A stretch of 64,000 nt of DNA, from the NCBI GenBank assembly GCA_033977485.1, contig CM066993.1:30556001-30620000 (forward strand). Direction: 5' to 3'. Under the pieces are notes generated by a model. The model made no database searches and was not told the DNA's origin. It saw nothing but the letters and a program-made list of their open reading frames with translations. The position numbers were made by a program, and so were the translations under genes. The DNA comes from Hydrangea macrophylla. Lineage: Eukaryota; Streptophyta; Magnoliopsida; Cornales; Hydrangeaceae. Shown here piece by piece: positions 11,654 through 22,787 of this stretch; position 1 is the first letter of the stretch; each line of letters begins with the position of its first letter.

Positions 11654-13817
11654 ATGGCTTCGAGCTCGAGGAGACCGTCTAAGAAGGCCAAGGAACGGAT
11701 GAAAGCCGAGATGCAAACCCCGGACTTGATTTTATGGGACCCCCAACATCATCTTTCGGCCGCGGCTCTAGCGAGCTTGGTATGTGAAACCTTTGACATT
11801 TTAGGACTATTTCCATGTATTGTGCTAGTTTTGTGAGCCGTAGTGTGCACCTAGAGATCGTTAGAAGTTCAATTTGTGCTCAAATGTTGATTTTGCGAAT
11901 TTGGACCTCGGGTCATGAATAGTGATTTTGTGCATTACTTTTGTCGTCTCTGGTATGTGTAGGTGCCGGAAGTAACACTGAAGGGCCACGGTAGCCTCGC
12001 TCATGCTTTTCTGTGGTATACTCAACTCTCGCCCACCGTCAAGAGGATGGTCGATGACGCCGGGTTCAGAGGCTTTGTTCGTCTGGTTTCGAAAAGCAGC
12101 AATGATTTGGCACACTTTTATACTTTGGCTGAGGGGTGGTGGGACACCACCAATACTTTCCACCTGCCGTTCGGCGAGATGACCATGACGCCCTTCAACT
12201 TTTCCATGATTACTGGTTTGAGGGTAGGCGGGAAGCGCCTGATTCTGGATTATGTCTATGAGATCGACCCTGAGGCTGTAGAGATGTTGATTGGGGCTGT
12301 TCCTCCCAATTTGGAGAGGCACTGGTTTCCTTGCGGCTGGCTTTACCGGGCTTATGGCAGAGGGGATCATAACCTCAACAATTCCCAGCTTTTGAGGGTG
12401 TATCTTCTGTATGCCCTTGGCTGCTCAATCTTTGTGACACGGAATGACCGAGTGAACTTGAGACTTCTCTCTTGCCTGGCGACCATCGACGAGATCCCTT
12501 CTTATGACTGGGGCGGTGCTGCCTTGGCCCATCTTTACAAGCACATGGGTGAGGTTTCCCGAGGTGATGTTAAATCAACATGGGGATTTTGGCGAGCTTG
12601 AGAGGTATATGCTGCATCCTGCTTTATATTCCGACTTTTCAGTTTTTGTATTTTTTTTTCCTTTGTCTGTGCAGCTTTGGAGCTTCGAGTACCTGAAGAT
12701 GTTGGCTCCCTCCCCTGTGGATGAATCAGGCGAAGACGAGGATGGTATGGCTCCTGTGCCTTTGTTCCTATGAGGCTTGAGATGGCGGAGGGATGTTGTC
12801 GAGGTGAAGAGTGGGGCCCACTGGATTGTTTTGCTCAGAAACTTCCTAACCGGACTGACGGCTGCTAATGTTGATTGGACGCCTTGGGAGCGCGTTGCCT
12901 ATGCCGCCCCTGAGGAGATACAAGCGGTCAAACCTCTTTCCTCTTGCCGACTTTTGATGGAGAGTACCGAGTGCAGGCAGTGGTTCCTTGGTGAGCGAGT
13001 GTCTCGGCAGGTGGTTGGTGGTTCCAGGTATCGGGTCCCTCATAATCCCCCTGCGATGGATGCTAGTGACCTTTCTGGTGATGCTCTGCTGGCGGCCTTG
13101 GCTGGCACCAATGTTTGGGACCATTTTCTCTCTGAGACCGGTTACGAGGCTTACCGTGGTCATTTCCTGATGCCCAACTTCCCACTCCTGGAGGTGAGTT
13201 TTATGTTTTTGTTTTTCTCCATTGCCTATGTTTTTTATTTTTCTTTTCATAACTTGTTTTGTGCCTACAGCTCCGCGAGATATATAGGAGACAGGCTCCT
13301 CCGGCTTTCTATCCTATCCCTCCCTGGGATTGGACCGTCAACGTCCTAGGCGCTGATGGCAGTCCCCAAGTGATGGAGGTGCCGCGAGCCACGTGTGGGT
13401 ACCCTACTCAGCCAGCGGGCGTCCTCAATGTTCCTTGGAGTTACGCTGAGGAGGGTCATGCCTTGGCGGCTAGCCTACGGTCCTTGGTCCTCACACGAGA
13501 CCATCGGGTATGTCTTTAATTCTTGCACTCCTTAAGGTTATGAGGTTCTAACCCTGGATTTTACCCTTGACAGATGGATGGCATGCGGCAGTTTGCTGCC
13601 AATTAGATGGCGTCTTTGGTAAGTCCCTGACTCGACTCTGTTTTTGTACTTTTTGTTGTTCCCTTACTGATTGCCTTTATTTTATTTGTGTGTGCAGTAC
13701 CGGGGAGGCGGAGCTGGTTCATCGAGGACTGGTCCAAGGTGCAGGGGCGGTAGGAAGAGGCCGTCGCCGACATACACTCTGGTCTGTCCGACGGAGGACG
13801 AAGAAGAGGAGGACTGA
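11654..13817 (+). pseudogene. Antisense PMD (plant mobile domain) gene of element A, six exons, three stops
   Basis: Runs against gag-pol. The exon model is 11654-11779, 11963-12604, 12675-13193, 13271-13507, 13574-13618 and 13698-13817. All introns are GT-AG and phase 0, giving 1,689 bases (562 codons plus stop). The N-terminus is basic (MASSSRRPSKKAKER). Exon 2 carries TNTFHLPFGEMTM..GLRVGGKRL, which matches the core of the plant mobile domain (PMD, found in MAIN/MAIL proteins and in transposons). The C-terminus ends in an acidic tail DEEEED. Three in-frame stops break it: TGA at 12599-12601 (Trp in copy B), TGA at 12771-12773 and TAG in exon 5 (CAG in copy E). A 5'-UTR intron is likely (donor 11551). 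Its acceptor CAG before ATCCATGG in B and E has become TAC here. Exon borders come from comparing copies A, B and E. Confidence 0.82.
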
Positions 13818-13842
13818 GGCTGCCCCTCAAGCGGGGACTTTG

Positions 13843-13843
13843 C

Positions 13844-13879
<36 letters not shown>

Positions 13880-13880
13880 T
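13843..13880. repeat. (TTA)n microsatellite
   Basis: About 11 consecutive ATT/TTA units just downstream of the PMD stop codon. They are absent at the same place in copies B and E, so this is a copy-specific expansion. Confidence 0.85.
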
Positions 13881-14186
13881 ATGTTTTCGATCGGGTTGTA
13901 CTGGTGATGTGACTGTTTGGACAGTGTAGGATGATGTGTGGAACATTTTGTGACTTTTGACAAATTATTATGATGTTTTGCCTTTTAGGCCGGATAGCTT
14001 CCGGTTTGGAGGTGCGGTTGTGTGCTTGTTTTAGTTGATGATGATACATGTGCACTGTGATTGTTGGGTGTTACTGCGATGGGCAGTTTTGTAATAGTGA
14101 GTGTTTTTGCCTTGCAGGTGAGATAGTCCGTGAAACGGGGAGGTGCTGCCGAAATTTTGAATTTTTCTAAAGCCGAGACCGAAAAC

Positions 14187-15185
14187 ATGGCTTTGTATGA
14201 CCCCGCTCAACTCACAGCTTGGCTAAACATCACGGATGGTGTGGAACGGATCAACCTCTTTAGCTACGGCCTGACCGAGCTATTCTCTCTTTGCCAGATG
14301 ACCCTGAACACTGAGTTTTTGCGTGCCGCTATTGGTCATTGGGACCCGGTGAACCATGTCTTCAATTTCAATGGCTTGGAGATATGCCCCTTGTTTGAGG
14401 AGTTCTGTGCCATCCTCGGCTATGATTCTGATTTGGACCTGATTCTCCCTTCTGTTTATACCCTCAGTCCTACGCGAGGCTTGGCTGAGTATCTGAATTG
14501 TTCGATCACTATTTCCCGCCGGCTGCTTCAAGGTGAGGTTCTTGACATTGCTTCCATAATTGCTCGATATGCCATTCCTGGGAATCCCAGCGTGTATGAT
14601 GCTACTCGTGGAGCTGCTCTGATTCTATGCATGACTTCACACTTCTTGTTCTCGAGTGCTTCTAGCGACTTAGTGCATGTATGTCTCGGGCTGAAGGCAG
14701 GTAAGAACCCCATGGCCATGGTTTTGGCCGAGACCCTGAATGGTTTGGATCGTGCTTCAAACCAGGGAATGCTTCTACTTTCTGGGGCGCCTTTGGTGTT
14801 ACAGGCTTGGCTCTACGAGCGTCTTCAGTTATGGACCGGTAATGTGCCGCCAGTTTATTTTCGCAGAGCTGTGCTTCATACTTATTTTACTTCTGCTGAT
14901 TGGGTGGGTATGATGGGCGCCTTATCTGAGGTTGACATTTGCTGGATTGTGAGGCGTTGGGGCCTTTATGCTGTGACCACCAGTCTTGGGGATTTTCAGA
15001 GGGTGTGGCTGATGGGACTGAGAGAGACCTCCTTCTATCATCCTCGTCGATTGGCCAGACAGTACGGGCAAGTTCAAGAGGTCCCCCGGGGGTTTACTGA
15101 GAGGGTCTTTGCTTCCAGAGTCAGAGCCACTACCATTGCTGCTTTCATCAGGGGCTGGGCCAGCCGAGCAAGGGTCTATTTCTAA
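14187..15185 (+). CDS. Antisense DUF7745-like ORF of element A (intact)
   Basis: Intronless ORF of 332 codons, on the strand opposite gag-pol and about 370 bases downstream of the PMD gene. ATG 14187 begins MALYDPAQLTAWLNITDG and is the first ATG conserved with copy B. An upstream in-frame GTG (14130) is possible but is preceded by an in-frame TAG two codons earlier. The block FLRAAIGHWDPVNHVFNF followed by CPLFEEFCAILG resembles the N-terminal block of plant DUF7745 proteins (recognition from memory, not a search). The function of that family is unknown. A conserved C-terminal stretch with FYHPRRLARQYGQVQ is shared with B and E. Copies B (36205-37188) and E (49382-50440) are broken, but this one is open from end to end. 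It could instead be a highly diverged second PMD-like protein. Confidence 0.72.
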   Translation: MALYDPAQLTAWLNITDGVERINLFSYGLTELFSLCQMTLNTEFLRAAIGHWDPVNHVFNFNGLEICPLFEEFCAILGYDSDLDLILPSVYTLSPTRGLAEYLNCSITISRRLLQGEVLDIASIIARYAIPGNPSVYDATRGAALILCMTSHFLFSSASSDLVHVCLGLKAGKNPMAMVLAETLNGLDRASNQGMLLLSGAPLVLQAWLYERLQLWTGNVPPVYFRRAVLHTYFTSADWVGMMGALSEVDICWIVRRWGLYAVTTSLGDFQRVWLMGLRETSFYHPRRLARQYGQVQEVPRGFTERVFASRVRATTIAAFIRGWASRARVYF

Positions 15186-15990
15186 AGACCTTTGAAGAAA
15201 TAAAAGACATCAAGATAAAACTAGACCTGACCGATTCTGCTCATTTCTCCCAGTGTCTTTGAATAGTGTGTGATTGCCTTTCAAAAGACTTTTATTTTTG
15301 ATTTTTCCTGCTTATGTAATATTCAGAGTTTGTTTATCGGTGAACCTTGGTTACTTTGGAAATCTCATTTTATGCATTTTTACTTTCTAAAATTATTTTG
15401 TAACCGAGATTTCAACAAGATGTTGCTTTTGGTACTTGTTTGGACATGCTAGGACGATTAGAGGCAAACGGGGCGGGTGGCCGAAGTTTGCCCCTAGTTT
15501 GGGATATATATGGTTGTGAGGCAAACGAGGTAGATGACCGACGTTTGCCCCTAGTTTAGAAGAGGTTCAGGCAAACGAGACGAGTGGCCGAAGTTTGCCC
15601 TTAGTGTGGCGGGTGATTTCGGGGTTATGGTAAGGACCGCGACTTTATTTTCTCAAATGCTCATAACTTTTGCCTAGGCACCAGTGAGGTGACCTAGCGA
15701 GCTCTTTTCTCTCTTTTGTTATTGCTCACCTTGGATTTAGCTCTAACTTTTTCCTAGGCGTCCTTTCGGATTTTCAACCTAGCGAGCCATCGTTCTTTTC
15801 TTTTTTAAAGTCTGTCTACGTACCCCCGAGCGGGGATCAGGTCCAACGTAGTTCGGGCCGAAGCTTGAAAGAAATTGGGCTATTTTGTGGGTGGAGTGAC
15901 CGAACCGATGTGGTTGCCTACGTATCCCCGAGTGGGAATCAGGTCTAGCGTAGTTCAAGGCAAGGCTTGAAAGAAAAGGTTATTGAATAG
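15186..15990. repeat. Convergent spacer with two families of short repeats (A)
   Basis: Separates the 3' ends of the antisense genes (+) and pol (-). At 15450-15605 an imperfect unit containing GAAGTTTGCCCCTAGT is present three times. At 15815-15965 a second unit with CTACGTA(C/T)CCCCGAG and CGTAGTTC is present twice, with a trace of a third. Both families recur in reverse orientation in B (35290-35905) and E (48595-49105). No gene is supported. Polyadenylation signals for both transcription directions would be expected here (inference). Confidence 0.7.
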
Positions 15991-17130
15991 TCAAGCATAG
16001 TACTTTTTGAGACGATCCATGTTGATTGGTTCTTTGAATTCGACACCATCGAGGTCCATGAGATAAGTTGCTCCTTCGGAAAGAACAGTCTTAACGATGT
16101 AAGGGCCGACCCATTTAGGTTTAAACTTCCCACGGGGATCAAAGATCGGAGCTCGCAACTCCTTAAGGACAAGGTCACCCTTGACAATCTTCCTCGAACG
16201 AACCTTTTTGTTGAAAGCACGGGCTATCCTCTTTTGATAGATTCGAACATGGTCGACTGCCGCTAGGCGCTTTTCATCTATGAGGGCCAATTCTTCATAC
16301 CTTTCCCTCAACCAATCTGATTCTGAAATTTCACACTCTGCCATCACACGTAGGGACGGTAATTCTATCTCGACCAGAAGTACCGCTTCCATCCCATACA
16401 CTAGTGAGTAAGGAGTTGCTCCTGTGGACGTCCTTATCGAGGTTCTGTATCCCCAAAGTGCGAGCGGTAGCTTTTCATGCCAGTCTTTGTAAGTATCGGC
16501 TGATTTCTGTAGTATGGCCTTAACATTCTTGTTTGTAGCCTCGACCGCCCCATTAGTTTGCGATCTGTATGGTGATGACTTGTGATAAGTGATTTTGTAT
16601 TCCTCGAACAGATCCCTAACTTCTGCTTTGAAATGACTTCCGTTATCCAAAATAATCTCATGGGGAACTCCATAACGGCAGATGAGATTTCTCTTGATGA
16701 ATTTGGCCACTTCCTTGGCTCCTAACTTGGTGTAGGATGCAGCTTCTACCCATTTTGTGAAGTAGTCTATGGCCACAGAATGTACCGATTTCCATTTGAA
16801 GCTTTCGGAATGATTTCACCGATAATATCGATTCCCCAGGTGGAGAATGGCCAAGGTGAGGTCATGCTGTATAGAAGGGATGGTGGTACATGCATCATGT
16901 TTGCATGGATCTGGCACTTGTGACACTTTCTCACGTATTCGCAATAATCTTTCTCCAATGTTGTCCAGTAGTACCCTTGTCTTACAATTTTCTTGGCCAG
17001 CATGTGACCGTTCATGTGCGGGCCGCATACCCCCTCGTGTATTTCCTCTATCATTCTTCTGGAGCTTTTTCCAAACAAGCAATTGCGCTGCAAATCTTTG
17101 AATGGCCCTTTTGTCTTTTTCAGTAGATTC
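15991..17130 (-). pseudogene. Integrase of element A, two frameshifts
   Basis: Carries the retroviral-type integrase: the HHCC zinc-binding site (HEGVCGPH ... CHKCQ), and the DDE core with WGIDIIGE, SDNGSH-type box (here LDNGSH) and an intact Glu in NGAVEAT. The C-terminal part continues to a TGA-type end near KKYYA. Compared with copy E, 56 bases are missing near 17090, which puts the RNase H reading and integrase out of frame. One G is missing near 16772 inside TACATTCTGTGGCC, splitting the core between its first Asp and the rest. The enzyme would join element DNA to chromosomal DNA. It cannot be made as one protein here. Confidence 0.88.
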
Positions 17131-20100
17131 TTGGGGGTACGTTCCATTTTCTATGAAGTTCCAGACATCCTGATACCATGGTGTTTCATTCTCTTCTGCT
17201 TCGATTGTGGCGATCATATTGAACGAAGGCTCGTACCTTTGCTCAATTACCAAAGGCATCATCCTGACTCCCACAGGAATTTTGATCATGGAGGCTAAGG
17301 TAGCCAACGAATCTGCTAGCTGATTCTCCTCCCTGGGAAAGTAGAGGAATATGATGTTCTTGAACCGCTTCTTGAGTCCATCGAGGTGGTCATGGTAGGG
17401 CTTCAACCTCTCTTCCTTCACCTTCCATTCCCCTCTGGCTTGTGACACGATGAGATTCGAATCTCCGAAGACATCTAGCTTTTGAATTCTCAATTCTATG
17501 GCCGCTTCCATCCCCAGAATGCACGCTTCATATTCAGCAGTATTGTTGGTGGAGTTATAATTGAGCGTGACTGCCAGTGGGGTGTGGTCCCCGTTTGGTG
17601 ATACTAGGATTATTCCTACTCCGTAGCCTTTCATGTTGGCTGCTCCATCAAAGTACAATTTCCATTGTTCTTCCTTGATTTCCATGATATTTTTGTCCGG
17701 GAATGGGAAGTCTACACTTTCTTCGGAGTCAATGGCGTGTTCCGCAAGATGCTCGGGCACGGTTCTCCCTTTTACCGATTTGCTTGTAACATACTTGATA
17801 TCGAATTCGGATAGTAGAAGTAACCAACGAGATATACGACCGGTCAGGGCGGGTTTTTCGAGGAGGTATTTTAGAGGATCCATGCGGGATATGAGCACAA
17901 CCGGGAAGGCTAGCATGTAGTGCCTCAGTCGGCGGGTGCACCAAACCCAGGCCCAACACGTTTTTTCGAGGGTAGAGTAGTTGAGCTCATACCCAGTCAT
18001 CCTCTTGCTGAGGTAGTATATGGCTTTTTCGGAGTGGCTTTCTTCTCCTTCTTGGGTCAGTATGCAACCCATGGCATTTTCGGAGACGGATAGGTAAAGG
18101 AATAAGGGCTTATGAGGCGTTGGTGGTGAAAGGACAGGCGGATTTTGAAGGTAAGCTTTTATTTTGTCGAAAGCGGCTTGGCATTGGTCATCCCATTGGA
18201 ACTTCTCCCCTTTACTCAACAATCGGAACAGAGGATCGCATGTAGTTGTGAGCTTGGAAATGAAGCGGCTGATGAATTGGATTCTTCCGAGGAACCCCCT
18301 TACCTCTTTTTCATTCCGTGGTGGTGTCATTTCTAAGATTGCCTTGATCTTGGAGGGATCCACCTCTATCCCCCTTTGTGTGATGAGGAAACCCAAGAGT
18401 TTACCGGAGGTCACACCGAAAGTGCATTTCTTTGGATTCAACCTCATCTTGTACTTACGCAACCTTTCAAAAAACTTTTCCAGTGCCACTAGGTGTCCTT
18501 CTCTATCCTTGGACTTCACAATCATGTCGTCTACGTACACCTCTACTTCCTTATGAATCATGTCATGCAGCAGAGTGGTGGCAGCTCTTTGGTAGGTTGC
18601 CCCAGCATTTTTGAGTCCAAAAGGCATTACTCTATAACAGTAGGTCCCCCAGGGGGTGGTGAATGTCGTCTTTTCCTGATCTTCTGGTGCCATAAGAATC
18701 TGATTATACCCTGAGAAACCATCCATGAATGATAGTAGCTCATGTCCTGCAGTGTTATCTACCAAAACGTCAATGTGGGGAAGCGGGAAGTCATCCTTGG
18801 GACTGGCCTTGTTTAAATCACAGAAGTCGACGCACACACGAACTTTTCCGTCCTTCTTCGGGACTGGCACGATATTGGCAACCCATTCCGGATATTCGGT
18901 GACAATGATGAATCCTGCCTTGAATTGCTTCTCCACTTCTTCCTTAACCTTGAGTGCCCACTCCGGCCTCATGCGCCTCAGTTTCTGCTTGACAGGTTTA
19001 GAATTAGGGAGGAGGGGAATATGATGTTGGACAATGTCGGGATCGACCCCAGGCATGTCTTCGTAAGACCAAGCGAAAACATCTTTGAATTCTTTTAGCA
19101 AGAGGGTTAATTTTTCTTTTTCTTCTTTATTAAGAGTTGAGCCAATTTGCACAATTTGGGGATTATCTGTTTCACCTAGGTTAACTGATAAAGTATCTTC
19201 GATTATTTCACAAACAGTTGGTTTTTCAATTAATTGCTTAAGTTCAATTGGGAGATCCTTGGAGGGATCTGTGCATTCACAAGTATTAGACACAGGGGAG
19301 TAAGCAGAATCATCTTTCATTTCATTCATGATAGGTGAAGTGACTACATTGGACAGTGGTGGGCTTACAGCAGCCGACTCTGGTACAGACTCGATAATCG
19401 GCAGTACAGACTCTGGGGGAACAGGGGATAGGGAGACACAGACAGATGACTCTACAGCCTGGTTGCTCAGACCCTCCTTAGTTGGCTTGATCTGATCATC
19501 TTGGCTCTTGGCCCTCTTTTCTTCCTTCTTCTCAGCGGATTCTTCCCACATTTCCTCGATGGCTTCAGTGTCAAGGTATTTCAACCAGTCTTCCTCTGGG
19601 GTTTTCTCAATTTCTTCGGGATAGAACGGATCTTGATATGGAGGCCTCTCGCAGTCAGCGAAGATTTCAAGTCCGGGGTGCCTTTTCCCAGTGGTTTGAT
19701 GGATCCAGGATTCGGGGAACCCAAAGTAAGGGAAGTCATCCCCCTCTTTGATGAATTGTCCATTCAAGGTCTTGCGGTATGGTGGGAGACCCCTTACCCT
19801 TTTCTTCCACGGTCTCTGTAGCTCGATGTTTTCTTCAGTGGGCTTGTATCCTAGCCCAAAAGTACCTTGCTGTCCTTTGATCTGAGGGAACTCTCGAATC
19901 CCTTGCTGGCATCGACCCAATCCCATTCTAGGGAAGTAGTTCATTTTACGGACGATGTTGACAACCGCAGAGTGGATCTCAGGGAACCTGTCTTCATCAT
20001 TGATCATGTGGACTTCTTCCATGAAGAATCCTCCAATTTCTCCTCCTTCTAACTCAAGTATTTGGATTTCAAAGACGGGAGCGTAGTTCGGGAAAGCTTC

Positions 20101-20244
20101 ATTACCCCAACTATTACCGAGGATGATTTTCACTTCCTTCTCATGGATGTACTTGATCATTTGATGCACAGTGGACGATACGGCTTTGTTGATATGCAAC
20201 CAGGGCCTTCCGATCAGCAAGTTGAAAGAGGCAGGTATGTCCAT
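17100..20244 (-). CDS. RT - RNase H - archaeal-type RNase H region of element A
   Basis: The longest open reading frame of the window starts at ATG 20244 (MDIPASFNLLIGRPWLH) and runs to 16816, but past about 17095 it is out of frame with integrase. Domains in order: end of protease (LLIGRPW), acidic linker, RT with VPKKDGKV, PFGLKNA and the catalytic YVDD (18527-18541), RNase H (SKRMTGYELNYSTLEK region, about 18050-17780), then a second RNase H with LYFDGAANMKGYGVG, NNTAEYEA and FGDSNL (about 17660-17430). Two RNase H domains mark the Tat/Ogre lineage. All RT catalytic residues are kept, so this enzyme part could be active. A stop codon three bases upstream of the ATG separates it from protease. 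Confidence 0.9.
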
Positions 20245-20247
20245 GAC

Positions 20248-20976
20248 CTAAAAGACTTCGGTGCTCACCAAAGATCCTACCCGAATTTGGAGAGAAACGC
20301 TTCCCATCACATTTCTCCTGGTGTTGTCATAGGCCCTCATGGATTGCACAGATGGTGTGATGTCAAGGACATTGACCCCCAAGGCGGTGGCAGTCCTTAG
20401 GGCACAGACATTTAAGGCTGAGCCCGTGTCGACTAGACAAAACGGCACCTGTTGTCCCTTACATCCCACGGTGATATATAATGCCTTGTTATGTGCGGAT
20501 CCCTCTGGTGGCAGGTCCTCATCAAAAAATGTAATGATTGGGTCGGGGGTAAGCGCACCCAAGAAAGCTACCATGTCCTCCGGCGCGACGTCGATGGGGA
20601 CTTCAATCCCAGCCAAGGCATTCAACACAGCTTGCCTGTGCTTATAGGATGTTACCATGATGTCCCACATCGAAAGATGTGCTTGGCTTTTCTTCAACTG
20701 TTTTATCAATTCGTTATCCTCTTCGATGACCTCATCCATCTTACCCTTCCCCTTGTCTTTAACTGGACCCTTCTCGATGGCTTCAATGGTAGGCTGTAGA
20801 GGCTGGTAGTGACGGCCTGACCTGGTCAGGTGATCAATTTCAGCAGGAGTAGGCCCTTCTACAGTCCCATCCTTTTTGAACCAATCATAATTCGTTCCCA
20901 CATATGGTTTCTCCGGCTCGTCCCAAATAGAAGTGTCACTTTCATCATTGGGATCATACCATTTGAGGTCTACCAC
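20248..20976 (-). CDS. Protease-containing segment of element A, ending in a stop before RT
   Basis: Open segment of 242 codons in the same frame as the RT ORF. It holds the aspartic protease active site LVDTGSALNV (about 20410-20440) and, upstream, a conserved region ending in LTRSGRHYQP and AGIEVPIDVAPEDM. It ends with TAG at 20250-20248, followed by GTC and the ATG of the RT ORF. Copy E has TAA at the exactly equivalent place. The start shown is only the first ATG after the gag frame break. In an intact relative this segment would be the C-terminal part of a gag-protease polyprotein. Confidence 0.82.
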   Translation of the reverse strand: MVDLKWYDPNDESDTSIWDEPEKPYVGTNYDWFKKDGTVEGPTPAEIDHLTRSGRHYQPLQPTIEAIEKGPVKDKGKGKMDEVIEEDNELIKQLKKSQAHLSMWDIMVTSYKHRQAVLNALAGIEVPIDVAPEDMVAFLGALTPDPIITFFDEDLPPEGSAHNKALYITVGCKGQQVPFCLVDTGSALNVCALRTATALGVNVLDITPSVQSMRAYDNTRRNVMGSVSLQIRVGSLVSTEVF

Positions 20977-22446
20977 CCCAGATCGTGCTCTTCCAGAAAG
21001 AACAAGTCTTGCTCATCGTCTAGCTATTGCTGCCACTCGTCATTCTCCCCTTCAATCAGATGAATTCCCACAGAATCCGGGATGTCAATGAAAGGCAAGG
21101 GTTGTCCTAGGGGGTGATATAAGTAGCAGGGTTGAAGGGTACGGGGTTGGACTCAATGAGGTTGACATTTTGGTGGTTTGGTAGAGGATTTTGGGTGATA
21201 TGGGGCTGCTTTGGTGGCGGCTCGATGATGTTCTGGTCAATAAGGTCTTGAATGTCATGGAGAAGGCGCACGCAATCATCAGTGTTGTGGCCCGGGGGCT
21301 TGGTGGTAGGTACACCGCTTGGACATATCGCAGTTTGGCGGGAGGGGGGTGTTTCGGGGTTGGAGTAGTTGGAGATGGCCTTTTTTGAGGAGGCGGTCTA
21401 AAGCTGAGGAGAGAGAGATTTCTAACTTGGCAAAATTGCGAGGGGGCTTTTTCTGAAAGGGGCGATTGGAGGGGTTTGCCTGGCTGGAGGGTTGGTATGG
21501 CCTAAGAGGGTACGCCATGGGTTGGCTGCTAAGGGCATTGACATCCGGGGGATTCCGGGAGTAGTTAGGTCTTCTGGACTGACTCGGGGGCTCTTCCTTT
21601 TTTATCTTTCCTTCTCTGATAGCGTCTTCAATCCGGGTTCCGACTTCAAACAACTCCTCAAAGGTGGAGATGGACTGGTAGAATAATTTCTCATAGTAGA
21701 GGGGCTGCAGATTCCGGATGAGCATCCTTACCTGTTCTTTTTCAATCGGCCGATGGGTCATTTGGGCTACCTTGTTCCTCCATCTGCTTAGAAATGCAGC
21801 GAAGGATTCATTGTGGTTTTGCCACGTTGTTTCCAAGTCCCTAATGGTGACATCCAGCTCTTGATTGTAGGAGTAATGGTCGACGAAGACTCGAACGATG
21901 TCTTCCCAGGCTTGGGTTTTGGAGGCTTCCAAGGTTAGGAACCACGATGGTGCAGGCTTTGCAAGAGTTTGTGGGAACAACATCGCGATGTGTTCGTGGG
22001 TACAACCCATGGACTGGAAGATACTCATACATAGCTTCACATGACTTTTCGGATTTCCAGTTCCGTCAAAACGGTCGATGGCAAGCATCTTGAAATTCTC
22101 TGGCAGTTTCAGCTTGACAGGCTCGAAGAGGCCTTCCAGGTCCAGCATGTAATCATTGACCCCTTTGCTTTTTCTAAGTACGCTTTCTAGCTTGTCGACC
22201 TTGTCCATTTTCTCTTGGAGCTTTTTCTCATACGTAAGCGGTGGGACCCCTTGAAACCAGTCTTCCTCCCTATTATTCTCGTGCAGGGGAGGTTCAAATC
22301 CTGGTGGTGGAAACCCGGTTGGAGGTTGTGGCTGCTACTGCTTTAGTTCTTCCATGAACTTCAGAATTTGGGCCAGGCTATCGGACTGCTGGCTTATGGT
22401 CGCTCCCAATTCAGTAACCTTGTTTTCCAACTCCTCCCTATTCATG
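20977..22446 (-). pseudogene. Gag of element A, early stop and C-terminal frame break
   Basis: ATG 22446 (MNREELENK) corresponds to the gag start of copy E at 42173. The reading meets TAG at about codon 37 (plus-strand CTA near 22335), then stays open from 22208 to 21279. This part contains the retrotransposon gag domain (VKLPENFKMPAIDRFDG-like region, W..LEASKT..WEDIVRVF, FAAFLSRWR). It ends in a zinc-knuckle-like CTYHQAPG segment that runs into a stop at 21279, where copy E still reads GHNTDDC. The frame is lost between about 21280 and 20980. Gag would form the particle and bind RNA. As it stands this copy encodes only fragments. Confidence 0.85.
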
Positions 22447-22787
22447 CTGAAGTAAGCTGTCAGATTGATTCTGATCAATCGATTATCCGAACTCCTGACC
22501 CACGAAGAGGACCCTGACTGCTGACCTTGGGAATCTATACTGACCTGACAGATTTGGAGAGGACTAGATTAGATCTTGACAGTGGTGACTTTAGACAGAC
22601 AAAGATAGTGATGTGGACCGACTCGAAACAGTACGTGCAGATTGATGGGGAATGGTGCATGCAAAATGGGACAAGCATGCGGATGTAAGCCCTAATCTAT
22701 ATGATGCTTCTATTTCTAACAGATAGCAGTTAAACAAATAAGGTCCCAACCATACAAAGTGTGCTAACCTTACATTCCAGTATGATC
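22447..22787 (-). other. Leader of element A, part between gag and the copia insertion
   Basis: Untranslated leader next to the gag start. It matches 41840-42170 of copy E and continues, beyond the nested copia element, at 30810. No gene is seen. Confidence 0.75.
22783..22787. other. Target-site duplication TGATC of copia element F (left copy)
   Basis: TGATC directly precedes the LTR start TGTTGGG at 22788 and is repeated at 30810-30814 directly after the second LTR. Five bases is the usual duplication for Ty1/copia integrases. Confidence 0.93.

Noticed and set aside
16847..19024. Plus-strand ORFs across the pol of element A
   Set aside because: They are shadows of the minus-strand pol frame, which has clear RT, RNase H and integrase motifs.
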